Shown: positions 1 through 8,094, counted from the stretch's first letter. The stretch is DNA of 64,000 nt from Streptomyces flaveus (GCF_014647675.1 NZ_BMPQ01000002.1:427171-491170); one strand, 5' to 3'. The notes: generated by a model from the sequence alone, not told the origin. A program made the numbers and translations.

Positions 1-80
1 GCGAGTGGGGTACCGGCCGTACGAGGACGTACGGCGAAGGCCCGAGGCGCACACGGGCTGCCTCGGGATACCGGCTGCCG

Positions 81-755
81 TCAGACGACAGCGGTCCCCA
101 CGGGCGGGCCCCGAGAAGTGATCGCGTGGACGAGCATGAGACGCCGCGGCGCCCGGTCCGAGCGGCGGCGTACGCGGATGCGTGGACGGTGCGGTGGCGT
201 GGGCAGGACGAGCAGCAACCGCAGCGGTGCGGCCAGCCAGCCGCCCACGGCCCGCAGGATGCGGAAGGCGGCGCGCTCTCCGTGCGCGAGCCACAGGCCG
301 CACAGCAGCGCGGCCAGCAGGTGGGCGGAGAGCATGCCGAACGACGACGTACCGCCCGTGGTGTGGCCGAGGTGATCCATGTGCGCCATGTCCATGGAGT
401 CCATGTGCACGGAGTGCATCGGCATGGACCCCATGTCGTGGCCCATGGAACTCATGTCCATCGAGGCCATGTCCCCAGGCGCCGAGGCCGCCGGGTGCGC
501 GCCGGACTGCGTCAGAGAGAACGCCGAATGCAGGGCCGTCTGTGCGACGACCACGACGGACACGATCAGCGGAAGTCCACGCTCCCGGCCGGCCAGGCAC
601 CAGCCCACGGCACCGGTCACCGCCGCGCCGGCGACCAAGACCCACCAGGGCACCCGGCCGCCGGACATCATCACGTGCCCCAGGGCGGCGAGCAGCACGC
701 AGACGGCCGCGAACACCGCGGCCCGAAGCGTGCGAGAACACCACCCAACAGTCAT
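81..755 (-). CDS. Met/His-rich membrane protein of a copper cluster
   Basis: A 224-residue membrane protein. Three hydrophobic segments lie in residues 10-80, followed by a hydrophilic loop (about residues 96-128) crowded with Met, His and Asp in MDM/MGHDM-type clusters, then one or two more hydrophobic segments and an Arg-rich tail. Methionine/histidine clusters of this kind bind Cu(I)/Cu(II) in known copper proteins. The same-strand genes upstream are a PCuAC-like protein and a copper ATPase stump, so a role in copper handling is likely but inferred. I start at 755 because GAGG lies a few bases upstream; an in-frame ATG at 767 has no room for a ribosome site. A stop-interrupted relative lies at 2169-2414. 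Exact function unknown. Confidence 0.72.
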   Translation of the reverse strand: MTVGWCSRTLRAAVFAAVCVLLAALGHVMMSGGRVPWWVLVAGAAVTGAVGWCLAGRERGLPLIVSVVVVAQTALHSAFSLTQSGAHPAASAPGDMASMDMSSMGHDMGSMPMHSVHMDSMDMAHMDHLGHTTGGTSSFGMLSAHLLAALLCGLWLAHGERAAFRILRAVGGWLAAPLRLLLVLPTPPHRPRIRVRRRSDRAPRRLMLVHAITSRGPPVGTAVV

Positions 756-1074
756 GACGGGCCTCATCCTTGCATCCGAGGTTCGGTCGTCATGGTGGGG
801 TACGGAAATTTCCCCGGCCCCAGACTCAATCCGGGACGCATGAACCAGAACACAGAAACAGGCCGGAACTCAACGGAGGTTCGGGCCGACTAATAGGGAG
901 TGCCGAGTCATATCTTCCGGCGGCGACGAGCCAGAACCCTGCGCCCGCCATCCCGGCCGCGCGCCTTGGCTCTTCGCCAGATCGGACAGCTGCTTTGCCG
1001 TCACGGCCTCAGGGCAGTACGTGCCGTGAAGTCGTCGACGCCCGGGCAAGGAGACAGCCGTAGCGTCGATACGG
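756..1074. other. intergenic stretch, nothing recognised
   Basis: About 320 bases between the chaperone-like gene and the Met/His-rich membrane protein. Short open frames exist on both strands, but none resembles a known family. No hairpin, tRNA or repeat was seen. It may hold the promoter of the membrane protein or debris from the surrounding gene decay. Confidence 0.4.
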
Positions 1075-1596
1075 TCACGCCCCGAACCTGCCGGGGCGGA
1101 CCACGACCGCCAGCGCCTTGACCTGCCCGCTGCGCTGGAAATGCAGCGTGAACGGCACGAAGTCGAACTCGCGCCACCTCGCATTCGCCCGCAACGTCAC
1201 ATCCAGGCCGGCCGGCGACATGGCAAGACTGTCGCCGGCCTGAACAGTGACCGAGTCCACCGTCTCCGCGTACGCCGCCCGGCCATTGGTCATGCGGTGA
1301 CGGCTGAGTGCGGTGCCGCCATCCGCGTCGGGGGACGTCACCTTGAGCAACCGGTCTTCAGCGCCTCCCGTGTTGGTGATCCGGAAGAACGCGGCGGTGT
1401 CCTGGGTGTTCCCGTAGGGCAGGTACACATGTGCGTCGGTGACCGCGATCTTCGCGGGGGTGCCCGCGTTGCCGGAAGAGGTCCAGGTGGTGAGGCCGCC
1501 CAGGGCGATGGTGCACGCGGCGATGGGCGCGAGCGCGGCGAGCAGGGTGTCGGTAAGCCCGCGACGGGTCGGCCGCCAAAGGCGCTGTTCGGTCAT
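1075..1596 (-). CDS. PCu(A)C-like copper chaperone, degenerate metal site
   Basis: A 173-residue protein with one N-terminal membrane anchor or signal (residues about 15-37) and an extracytoplasmic cupredoxin-like domain (48-173). The domain has the PCuAC order: 'RHRM' at 99-102, then 'VTVQAGDSLAMSPAGLDV' at 116-133. Classical members carry Cu(I) on an H-x-M pair plus a distal Met and a second H-x-M. Here the first pair is kept (H100, M102), but the second is replaced by Leu-Asp-Val. The start ATG overlaps the stop of the upstream ATPase fragment (ATGA) and is preceded by GGAGG, so the two were translationally coupled. Likely a periplasm-side copper carrier, perhaps weakened. Confidence is good for the family and low for copper delivery. 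Confidence 0.75.
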   Translation of the reverse strand: MTEQRLWRPTRRGLTDTLLAALAPIAACTIALGGLTTWTSSGNAGTPAKIAVTDAHVYLPYGNTQDTAAFFRITNTGGAEDRLLKVTSPDADGGTALSRHRMTNGRAAYAETVDSVTVQAGDSLAMSPAGLDVTLRANARWREFDFVPFTLHFQRSGQVKALAVVVRPGRFGA

Positions 1597-1985
1597 CGGA
1601 CGGGCCTCCGCGGGGTAGAGGGCTGCCAGCCGCGCAGCCGCAGGCTGTTGCCGACCACCAGCAGCGAGCTGACCGACATCGCCGCCGCAGCGAGCATCGG
1701 GTTGAGCAGGCCGACCATGGCGAGCGGCACGGTCACGGCGTTGTAGCCGAAGGCCCACACGAGATTGGCGCGGATCGTGCCCAGGGTTCGCCGGGCGAGC
1801 CGTACCGCGTCCGCGAGGGCCTCGATGTCGCCGCGCACCAGCGTTACGTCGGCAGCCCCGATGGCCACGTCGGTCCCGCTGCCCATCGCGATCCCGAGGT
1901 CGGCGCCGCACAGCGCGGGCGGGGGCGTCAGTCTCCGAAGCGCCATACCCGCCCCGGAGGAGCGTCGTTGGGACTCTTCCATCAC
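1593..1985 (-). pseudogene. C-terminal fragment of a P1B-type copper ATPase
   Basis: From about position 1945 down to 1593 the translation matches the end of a CopA/CtpA-type heavy-metal ATPase. It shows the hinge 'ADLGIAMGSGTDVAIGAAD', then 'DAVRLARRTLGTIRANL', a membrane helix with 'FGYNAVTVPLAMVGLLNP', and 'MSVSSLLVVGNSLRLRGW'. Missing are the metal-binding domain, the CPC membrane motif, the DKTGT phosphorylation site and the ATP-binding domain. A full enzyme is about 700-800 residues and this is 130 at most. The first ~25 residues of the frame do not look homologous, so the breakpoint is near 1920-1945. It cannot pump. Its stop still overlaps the PCuAC start, so it may only serve as a leader. 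Confidence 0.85.
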
Positions 1986-2168
1986 CGGTCTCCTGGATCG
2001 CGTCGCCGTACGACGCGGGTCGGTTCGAGCCGTACCGGTTCAGGAGTCGGGTGTGCCGGGGGTCGGGTTCCGGAGCCGATGTGTGGCGCGCGTCACGCGG
2101 AGCATCAGGGGACCGCACATACCCGGCCCGTGCGCGGCGGCAATGCTCCATGATGATCCGGCCATGGA

Positions 2169-2414
2169 GTGGAGCAGCCGGGTCCGGGAGCGCGCCGTGC
2201 CGCGCGGAGAACGCTGGCCGCCGCGTGAGCGACGGCTGCCCATGCCGGCATCTTCGCCGGCGCCGGTACGGTGCTGGCCATCACGGGGCACCACTTGGCC
2301 TCCCGGACACCCGTGACCTGGCAAGCCGTGCTCGCCGCGGCCCTGGCTCTGCGTGGCAGGTACCAGCTCACTTCGCTTGCCCGCGCACTCCGGACTGCCG
2401 CCCTGTTCAATTGA
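2169..2414 (+). pseudogene. stop-interrupted relative of the Met/His-rich membrane protein (N-terminal part)
   Basis: Read from GTG 2169, the frame gives a short basic start ending in 'RRTLAAA', then a TGA at 2226-2228, then 'ATAAHAGIFAGAGTVLAITG', 'HHLASRTPVTWQAVLAAALAL' and a stop at 2412. This follows the N-terminus of the protein at 81-755 ('SRTLRAAVFAAVCVLLAALG', 'HVMMSGGRVPWWVL') in length, order and key residues (RTL, G-H, P-V-x-W). The Met/His loop is absent. I infer a decayed second copy. The alternative is a chance hydrophobic frame. Confidence 0.4.
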
Positions 2415-2609
2415 AGGGCGCCCGATATACCCCTACGCTCGCCCGAGAAAGTCGTGATCTACGTCATGGCGCATGGATCGACCGCCGCCGAGAATGATCG
2501 AGACAAGGCGAGCAAATAGGGCATTTCATTTCCGTGGGACATGCGCGGGACGGCGAGCCTGACAAACCGTCAAGTATGCTTCTGACCTGGGAAAACGCGC
2601 GGGAAGCCG

Positions 2610-2657
2610 ACGGCCTCCGGAGCCGTGTGCGCAGGTTCGAATCCTGCCGGGGGCACC
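2610..2657 (+). other. tRNA-Arg(CCG) 3' fragment, probable attachment-site scar
   Basis: This contains the anticodon arm (ACGGC, loop CTCCGGA, GCCGT; anticodon CCG at 2617-2619), a perfect T arm (GCAGG, TTCGAAT, CCTGC at 2631-2647), the 3' acceptor strand CGGGGGC (2648-2654), discriminator A and CC. The matching 5' acceptor strand (GCCCCCG) and D arm are absent upstream, so this is not a working tRNA. Site-specific integrases of actinobacterial elements recombine in this 3' half. The fragment therefore most likely marks one end (attL/attR) of an inserted element. Confidence 0.8.
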
Positions 2658-2673
2658 CTGTATGAGGTGCCTG

Positions 2674-2713
2674 AAGACCCCGTGACCAGCGTGTTCGCTG
2701 CGTGCGGGGTCTT
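2674..2713 (+). terminator. hairpin after the tRNA fragment
   Basis: AAGACCCC (2674-2681) pairs perfectly with GGGGTCTT (2706-2713) across a 24-base loop. It lies 16 bases past the tRNA 3' end, the usual place for a tRNA terminator, and was probably carried along with the tRNA 3' half. Confidence 0.6.
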
Positions 2714-2860
2714 TGCGTGTGTGCAGCCGTATGCAGCCCTGAGCGGCCCCATGACAGTGATCACGTTGTAATAGCGTGTTGATGTTGCGGGGCTTCGCGG
2801 CAGGTCAATGGCCGTTTCCGACCCCTTGAGCGTAGCCTCCCGACACACCTCCGACACGGC

Positions 2861-2887
2861 GAAAGCCCCGATCCCTCCGGGGCTTTC
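2861..2887. terminator. bidirectional terminator hairpin
   Basis: GAAAGCCCCG (2861-2870) and CGGGGCTTTC (2878-2887) form a 10-bp perfect stem with a 7-base loop, with T-rich and A-rich ends on the two strands. It sits 200 bases from the tRNA fragment. No intact gene ends here now, which fits loss of a neighbouring (possibly integrase) gene. Confidence 0.65.
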
Positions 2888-3332
2888 GTGTGAGTGCCGT
2901 GTGAGCCGTATTCAGCCTTCGGTTGCGCCTCTCCGGAGTCGGTCCACACCTTGCCCGCCGTCGGACGTTTCTCGGCCAGTTCGATACGCCCCAACCCTTC
3001 GCCGGGAGCGTGCAGTCCGAGCGACCCAGACCCAGCGCCCCACCGGGCCGCATGGCCGCGTAATACAGGCACCCGAAGAACGCTCGCGACCGCCACCCCG
3101 AGGACGGCGACTCACCCGAGGCTCTGGCTCTCGCAGTCCGCCGGCTCCGTCAGGCGCCCGGCCTGCTGGATGCAGGGGGACTGCCGCCGCCACCGCACCT
3201 CATCCCCCGGTCTGTCACCTGCTCCGGCCGGAGCAGGTGCGGAGCGGCGACACCGTCAGCGAGAAGAATCCGCAGGAGTGCCCCATCCGCAGCGTTACGC
3301 TCATGGCCCGCACGCAGATAAGGTTCAGCTAT
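2888..3332. other. gene-poor stretch with a 24-bp perfect palindrome
   Basis: No convincing gene. The striking feature is a perfect 24-bp palindrome at 3216-3239 (CACCTGCTCCGG and its complement, no spacer), about 135 bases before the ATPase gene. It could be an operator, a recombination site or a cruciform. Several long shadow frames cross the area but show no family features. Confidence 0.5.
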
Positions 3333-3367
3333 ACGGATTTGGTTCAGGTTGACCTAAACGGATTTGG
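3333..3367 (+). promoter_or_regulatory. direct repeat flanking an imperfect palindrome before the ATPase gene
   Basis: The 10-mer ACGGATTTGG occurs at 3333-3342 and again at 3358-3367. Between them is an inverted repeat (GTT-C-AGGT-TG-ACCT-A-AAC, 3342-3359). The block is much richer in A/T than its surroundings and ends 8 bases before the start codon, so it probably covers the promoter and a repressor site of the ATPase gene. Confidence 0.45.
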
Positions 3368-3374
3368 ATAAGTC

Positions 3375-4892
3375 ATGGGTGAACAGCTGACGAAGCCGGG
3401 GCGGCTGCTTGACCGTGATCACGAATGGGCGCTGCTCAACGGTTTCCTCGCCGATCCAGCCCCCGAGTTGCGGCTGGCCATCGTCTCGGGGCGCCGGAGG
3501 AACGGGAAGTCGTTCCTGCTGGAGGCACTCACAGAAGCAGTGGGCGGGCTGTACCTGACCGCGGTGCAGGAGGAAGGCCGGGTGCCCGCGCTGCACCGGT
3601 TCACCGAGGCGATCGCCGCGCACGCGGGAGTGCGGCCCGGGGCGATGCGGCTGGATGACTGGCGGGATGTGCCCACCGCCGCGCTGGAGGTGGTGAACCG
3701 GGCGCCGGGGGCGCCGCTGATCGTCATCGACGAACTGCCGTACCTGCTCCAGCACTCCCCGGAGATCCCCGGGTTCCTGCAACTGCTGTACGACCAGTCG
3801 CAGTCGGGCAAGGCGCCCGGCGGTCGCATCGTGCTGTGCGGCTCGGCCATGAGCGTGATGTCCGAGCTGCTGTCCGGCACCAAGCCGCTGCGCGGCCGGG
3901 CTGTGCTGGACCTGCGCCTGCCGGCCTTCGACTACCGCACCGCCCGCACCCACTGGGGAATCGAGGACCCGGCGGTGGCGCTGCAGGTCGACGCCGTGCT
4001 GGGCGGCGCCCCCGGCTACCGGCCGCTGGCCGCAGGGCCGACGCCGCAGAGCGAGGCGGAGTTCCCTCCCTGGGTCGAACGCACTCTGCTGGACCCGGGG
4101 CGGGCCCTGTACTCGCGCGTGGAGGCGGAGTACCTGCTGCGCGAGGATCCGCGGATCACCCACCGCACGCTGTACTACGACGTGTTGTCCGCGGTGGCCC
4201 GGGGCGCCTCGACCCCGGCAAAGGTCGGCTCGGTGCTGGAGCGGTCCCGCTCCGCCATGGTCGCCCCGCTGGAGGTGCTGGAGTCCACCGGCTACGTCCG
4301 CAAGGAACAGGACCTCCTCAAGGCACGGCACCCGGTCATCAGCGTGGCGGACCCGGTGATCCGCTTCAACCAGCTGATCACGCTGCCCATGGTGGATCTG
4401 GTGGAACGGCGGCGCGGAACCCAGGTGTGGCAGTCGTCGCGGCCGACGTACCACTCGAAGATCCTCGGCCCGCACTTCGAGGAGACCGCGCGCGAATGGG
4501 TCCGCTCCTTCGCCATCGATGAGACGGGGCTGTCGCTGGGCGCGGTGGGCGCGGCGGAGATCGCCGACCCGGCCGCCCGGACCAAGCACGAGATCGACCT
4601 GCTCGCCATGGCTCCCGGAGAGCGCCCGCAAAGCCCCCGAGCCGCCATCAGCCTGATCGGTGAGGCGAAGGCCACCGTCCAGCCCCGCGGCCTCAAGGAC
4701 CTCGAGCGCCTCGAACACATCCGGGCCCTCCTCGCCGACCAGGGGCACCGGCCCGATGACGCGGTCCTCGCCCTGTTCTCCCTGCACGGCTTCCATCCCG
4801 ACGTCATCGACGCCGCCGGCCGCCGCCACGATGTCCTCCTGGTCGACCTCGCTGCGCTGTACGGCGACGGGCCCGTCCGCGGTCTGACGTGA
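3375..4892 (+). CDS. AAA-family ATPase with C-terminal PD-(D/E)xK-type (DUF234) domain
   Basis: A 505-residue soluble protein. Residues 10-250 form a P-loop ATPase: Walker A GRRRNGKS at 39-46, Walker B 'LIVIDELPYL' with D119/E120, and a sensor-like 'IVLCGSAMSVM'. A winged-helix stretch follows (about 275-325, 'STPAKVGSVLERSRSAMVAP'). The C-terminal third carries 'HEIDLLAM' and 'LIGEAKAT', which fit the D and ExK of a PD-(D/E)xK nuclease fold. This is the architecture of the archaeal-type ATPase/DUF234 family, whose cellular role is poorly known. It stands next to a tRNA integration scar and has a palindromic promoter region, which suggests element cargo, possibly a defence or DNA-processing gene. 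The family call is firm; the function is open. Confidence 0.8.
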   Translation: MGEQLTKPGRLLDRDHEWALLNGFLADPAPELRLAIVSGRRRNGKSFLLEALTEAVGGLYLTAVQEEGRVPALHRFTEAIAAHAGVRPGAMRLDDWRDVPTAALEVVNRAPGAPLIVIDELPYLLQHSPEIPGFLQLLYDQSQSGKAPGGRIVLCGSAMSVMSELLSGTKPLRGRAVLDLRLPAFDYRTARTHWGIEDPAVALQVDAVLGGAPGYRPLAAGPTPQSEAEFPPWVERTLLDPGRALYSRVEAEYLLREDPRITHRTLYYDVLSAVARGASTPAKVGSVLERSRSAMVAPLEVLESTGYVRKEQDLLKARHPVISVADPVIRFNQLITLPMVDLVERRRGTQVWQSSRPTYHSKILGPHFEETAREWVRSFAIDETGLSLGAVGAAEIADPAARTKHEIDLLAMAPGERPQSPRAAISLIGEAKATVQPRGLKDLERLEHIRALLADQGHRPDDAVLALFSLHGFHPDVIDAAGRRHDVLLVDLAALYGDGPVRGLT

Positions 4893-4908
4893 CCTGGACA
4901 GGTGTGGC

Positions 4909-5199
4909 GTGACGGACGCGCCATTCGGCTTCCCCCGGGGCCTTTCCGCCGGGGAACGTGGCGCCTGCACCGGCGTCCTCATGGCGACGTACCCGGGCAC
5001 GCCCCTGACCGTGGCCGAACTACCCGAGGACATCGGCCCCTTGGACCTCTTCGGTACCGCGGACGCGGAGTTCGGAACCGACCGGATCGGCGCGTACGGG
5101 CTGCTCCCGCCGTCGGATCCGGACCTGTGCGACGCGGACAGTGAGCCCGCAACGGCCCCACCCGCCACACCTGTGCCATGGGGCAGCAACCATCCGTGA
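4909..5199 (+). CDS. small hypothetical protein
   Basis: A 96-residue frame with a GTG start, 16 bases after the ATPase stop and on the same strand. It has no membrane segment and no known motif. The C-terminal half is rich in Asp, Pro and Ala and contains one Cys. Codon use is coding-like, but ribosome-site support is weak. It may be a partner of the ATPase or a chance frame. Confidence 0.4.
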   Translation: MTDAPFGFPRGLSAGERGACTGVLMATYPGTPLTVAELPEDIGPLDLFGTADAEFGTDRIGAYGLLPPSDPDLCDADSEPATAPPATPVPWGSNHP

Positions 5200-5216
5200 C
5201 CGGCACGTACGCCGAG

Positions 5217-5260
5217 ACAGTCGATGACTCTACGGATGACAGTCGGTGACTCTACGGATG
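5217..5260. repeat. two tandem 22-bp repeats
   Basis: The unit beginning ACAGTCG and ending TGACTCTACGGATG occurs at 5217-5238 and 5239-5260 with one mismatch. The second copy includes the stop codon (5252-5254, complement) of the phosphatase gene that follows on the minus strand, so that gene's 3' end was shaped by a short duplication. Confidence 0.75.
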
Positions 5261-6649
5261 TGGATTCCGGCTCCGGCCGGTTGATTCACGACCAGCGGCT
5301 GAGGAACCGTTCCCGGGACCGGTGCGCGGGGTGCGCACGGCGAGAAGAGCGAGGTCGTCGTGGCCGTCGCCGGGGTTCTGGTCGGCCAGCGTGCAGCAGA
5401 GTGCGTCGAGGGGCAGCCCGACGTGGGCGGAGGCGGTGGCGGCAAGCATGTCCAGTCCGGCGTCCAGCGGGTGCTCGGGGTGTTCCACCAGGCCGTCGGT
5501 GAAGAGCAGCACTGTGTCTCCGGGCGTCAGCGGGTGGGTGTGGTCGGGGCGCGGCAGGCGGGTGTCGACGCCCAGCGGCACGCCGGGTTCGGCCTGCAGG
5601 TAGCGGGTGCGGCCGTCGGCGGTGAGGAGCATGGGCGGCAGGTGGCCGGCCGTCGACCAGTGCAGGCGCCAGCCGTCGCCGTCGGGTTCGATGCGGGCCA
5701 GGCAGGCAGTGGTGACGGGGGCCTCGGTGATGGAGTGCAGAATGTCGTCGAGCCGGTCCAGGACCAGGCTCGGCGGGGTGAGCCGGTCGTACAGCAGGGC
5801 GCGGAGCATGTTGCGGATCTGCGCCATGACGGCCGCCGCGGTCAGGTCGTGGCCCAGCACGTCGCCGACGATCGCGGCACACGCACCGTCCGGGAGCAGC
5901 AGGGCGTCGTACCAGTCGCCGCCCAGGTGGTGGTCGGGGGCGGTCGCCGGCCGGTATATCGCGGCCGCGGTGAACGGAGCCAGGTCGGGCAGGGTGGGCA
6001 GCAGCAGACGCTGGAACTGCTCGGCGGAGGTACGCACCCGCTGATACAGCCGGGCGTTCTCGATGGCGATGCCGGCGGCCCCGGCCAGCGCGAGGACGAC
6101 CGCCGCGTCCTGTTCGTCGAACGGTTTGCCGTCGCGTCGGTCGGTCAGGTAGAGGTTGCCGTAGATGCGCCCGTGCACGCCGATCGCCACCCCGAGCAGG
6201 GTCCGCATCGGCGGATGCCCGGTGGGGAAGCCGACCGCGTCCGGATGGTGCGGTACGTCGTCCACGCGCAGCGGTTCGTGCTGCTCGATCAGGTGGGCGA
6301 GCAGGCCGCGGCCGTGCGGGGGGTGTATGTCGGCCAGGGCCTGGTGCTCGGTGTCGCTCAGGCCCAGCGGGATGAAGTCCTCAAGGCCCGTACGGCCCTC
6401 GGCGAACACGCCGAGGGCGCCGTAGCGGGCGTTCACCAGCTGCATCGCGGCGCTTACGATCTCCCGCAGCACCACCGGCAGCTCCAGCTCGCGGCCGACC
6501 GCGAGCACCGCGTCCAGCAGCGCCTGCATGCGTCCCTGAGCCCGGGTGAGTTGTCCGACCTGCTCGGCGATGCCGACCAGGTCCGCATCCCCGGCCGGAC
6601 CGGAAGCCGTCGGCGACTGCCGGCGCTGAAGGCTCTCGTCGCCGCTCAT
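5252..6649 (-). CDS. GAF-domain PP2C/SpoIIE (RsbU-type) phosphatase
   Basis: A 465-residue cytoplasmic protein. An N-terminal GAF sensor domain (about residues 35-195, 'RYGALGVFAEGRTGLEDFIP', ending in a linker helix) precedes a SpoIIE/PP2C phosphatase domain (about 215-440). Metal-binding acids are visible in 'GGDWYDALLLPDG', 'VGDVLGHDLTAA', 'LLFTDGLVE' and 'GHDDLALLAV'. Such enzymes dephosphorylate anti-sigma-factor antagonists in partner-switching pathways, and the GAF domain probably supplies the signal. Start 6649 is chosen because GAGGTGAGG lies 5 bases upstream; an 18-codon extension to 6703 lacks one. It is a lone gene, and no STAS or HATPase partner is adjacent. Confidence 0.88.
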   Translation of the reverse strand: MSGDESLQRRQSPTASGPAGDADLVGIAEQVGQLTRAQGRMQALLDAVLAVGRELELPVVLREIVSAAMQLVNARYGALGVFAEGRTGLEDFIPLGLSDTEHQALADIHPPHGRGLLAHLIEQHEPLRVDDVPHHPDAVGFPTGHPPMRTLLGVAIGVHGRIYGNLYLTDRRDGKPFDEQDAAVVLALAGAAGIAIENARLYQRVRTSAEQFQRLLLPTLPDLAPFTAAAIYRPATAPDHHLGGDWYDALLLPDGACAAIVGDVLGHDLTAAAVMAQIRNMLRALLYDRLTPPSLVLDRLDDILHSITEAPVTTACLARIEPDGDGWRLHWSTAGHLPPMLLTADGRTRYLQAEPGVPLGVDTRLPRPDHTHPLTPGDTVLLFTDGLVEHPEHPLDAGLDMLAATASAHVGLPLDALCCTLADQNPGDGHDDLALLAVRTPRTGPGNGSSAAGRESTGRSRNPHP

Positions 6650-7032
6650 CGGCGCCTCACCTCTTCCCGGCCGCCCCGGGTTCTGCGGCGGATACGGCCA
6701 CATCGCACACCCTAGTGCCCCGGTAGCCCTCTCGCCCCGTCGTGAGCGCCGCGGAAAAGAGCGGCCTTACAGCAGTTACCGCACGTCATCAGGCGATCCC
6801 TCCGCCCTCGCCGGCCCGGAGGGTGTGGCCTGCGGCTTGAGCGGGGGCCAGGTATACACCCACACCCGCATCCGACAACGAACCCAGCGTCGGGAGGGGT
6901 CCCCGTGGGGACGGCCTACCGTGCTCGTCGACGTCGAGGACGGAGGTGGCGATGGTGAGCTCCTCGGAAGCGGACACCGGCAGCGGACACCGGCAAGAAA
7001 GAAGTGGACTGGTGAGCGGTGAGGGGATGGGC
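6650..7032. other. divergent intergenic region
   Basis: About 380 bases between the minus-strand phosphatase and the plus-strand lipoprotein, so it should contain both promoters. I see a short tandem duplication (GCGGACACCGG twice near 6975-7000) but no clear -35/-10 pair, hairpin or gene. Confidence 0.4.
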
Positions 7033-7968
7033 ATGCCCGCACGAGTGAAGCGCGTCGCGGCGGTGGTGATCGGGGGCGTACTGGCCGTCGGCGGTTGTTC
7101 GTCGGACAAGGACACGGACACGTCCGAGGCCAAGCAGTCGGCGAGCCCGGTACCGAGCCGTGCGCTCGTCGTCTGGGCCGACGGGATGTGTGAGTCCACC
7201 GACGGTTTCGAGACGTTGAAGAAGGAGAGCGCCGAGGACATCAAGGACGTCACGGATCCCCCCGAAGACGCGTTCATGCCGATCGACATGGAGACACAGA
7301 GCTATCTGTCGAACACCTCGTCGTCCCTCGACACGGTCGCGCAGGGGCTCGACAGCGTACGGAAGACGGGCATCACCGCCGCGGACCGGCTGCACGACCG
7401 GCTGGCCGAGGACGTCGCCAAGGCCGCCGCGGAGGCCGACGAGCTGTCCGACACCATGACCCTCTACAGCCTCTCCGAGAAGGAGCAGATCGACCGCGCC
7501 GAGCGCCTGGCCGGGCTGGTAGAAGCCCTGAAGATGCCGAAACCCGCACTGCCGGCCGTGGTCGCCAAGGAACCGAGGCTCAAAGCCGCCTACGGACTCG
7601 CGCCCCGCTGCGTCCCGCCCGCCAAGCCGTCGCCCAGCGCCCCCGAGCCCGCGTCCCCGAGCCCGGCCTCGACCGGCCCGCTGCCCAAGGCCAAGGACGG
7701 CAGGGACACCGGAGCCTGCAAGGACGGGGACTGCGAGATCCTCGTCACCAAGCCGGTGGACTTCGTGGTCGGCGACTGGAATCCGCACGTGACCGTGAAG
7801 GACTCCACGGTCACCATCACGCACAGCGGCTCCTCGGGATTCGTGAGCACTATGTCGTTCGGCGACGGCGGGGGAGGCGCGTTCTCCACAGCGGGCGGCA
7901 AGGAGACCACCGTCGACGCCATCGCGGTCAACAAGGACGGCGCCGTACTGAAGTTCAGTACGAAGTAA
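7033..7968 (+). CDS. secreted lipoprotein, unknown function
   Basis: A 311-residue protein. Residues 1-22 form a lipoprotein signal (basic start, hydrophobic core, 'LAVGGC' with C22 as lipidation site). A helical, acidic region with many Asp, Glu and Lys follows (about 35-185), then a Pro/Ser-rich linker ('PSPSAPEPASPSPAST') and a C-terminal beta-rich domain with a close Cys pair (CKDGDC). It should be anchored on the outer membrane face. Start 7033 is preferred because GAGGGG lies 6 bases upstream; ATG 7027 is possible. No family recognised. Confidence 0.72.
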   Translation: MPARVKRVAAVVIGGVLAVGGCSSDKDTDTSEAKQSASPVPSRALVVWADGMCESTDGFETLKKESAEDIKDVTDPPEDAFMPIDMETQSYLSNTSSSLDTVAQGLDSVRKTGITAADRLHDRLAEDVAKAAAEADELSDTMTLYSLSEKEQIDRAERLAGLVEALKMPKPALPAVVAKEPRLKAAYGLAPRCVPPAKPSPSAPEPASPSPASTGPLPKAKDGRDTGACKDGDCEILVTKPVDFVVGDWNPHVTVKDSTVTITHSGSSGFVSTMSFGDGGGGAFSTAGGKETTVDAIAVNKDGAVLKFSTK

Positions 7969-7995
7969 GCACCCGTCAACGGCACCCGAAATGAT

Positions 7996-8021
7996 CAGTT
8001 TGTTCAGGGTCGCCCAAACTG
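7996..8021. promoter_or_regulatory. 7-bp inverted repeat, terminator or operator
   Basis: CAGTTTG (7996-8002) and CAAACTG (8015-8021) are perfect inverted copies around a 12-base spacer, 27 bases after the lipoprotein stop and 74 before the methyltransferase frame. It has no T-tract, so it fits an operator at least as well as a terminator. Confidence 0.4.
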
Positions 8022-8094
8022 AATCACCGCCCGGATCGCCATCTCACCCGCACCGACCAGCGGCTTCGTCCGTTCCTATGCGAGCACGCTCAGC

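Noticed and set aside
2610-2657. Functional tRNA-Arg gene
   Set aside because: The 5' acceptor strand and D arm are missing, so no cloverleaf can form.
3354-5189. Long minus-strand open frame (about 610 codons) opposite the ATPase gene
   Set aside because: Composition is Gly/Arg/His/Gln-rich with no domain; it mirrors the third-position G/C of the plus-strand ATPase, which has clear Walker and ExK motifs.
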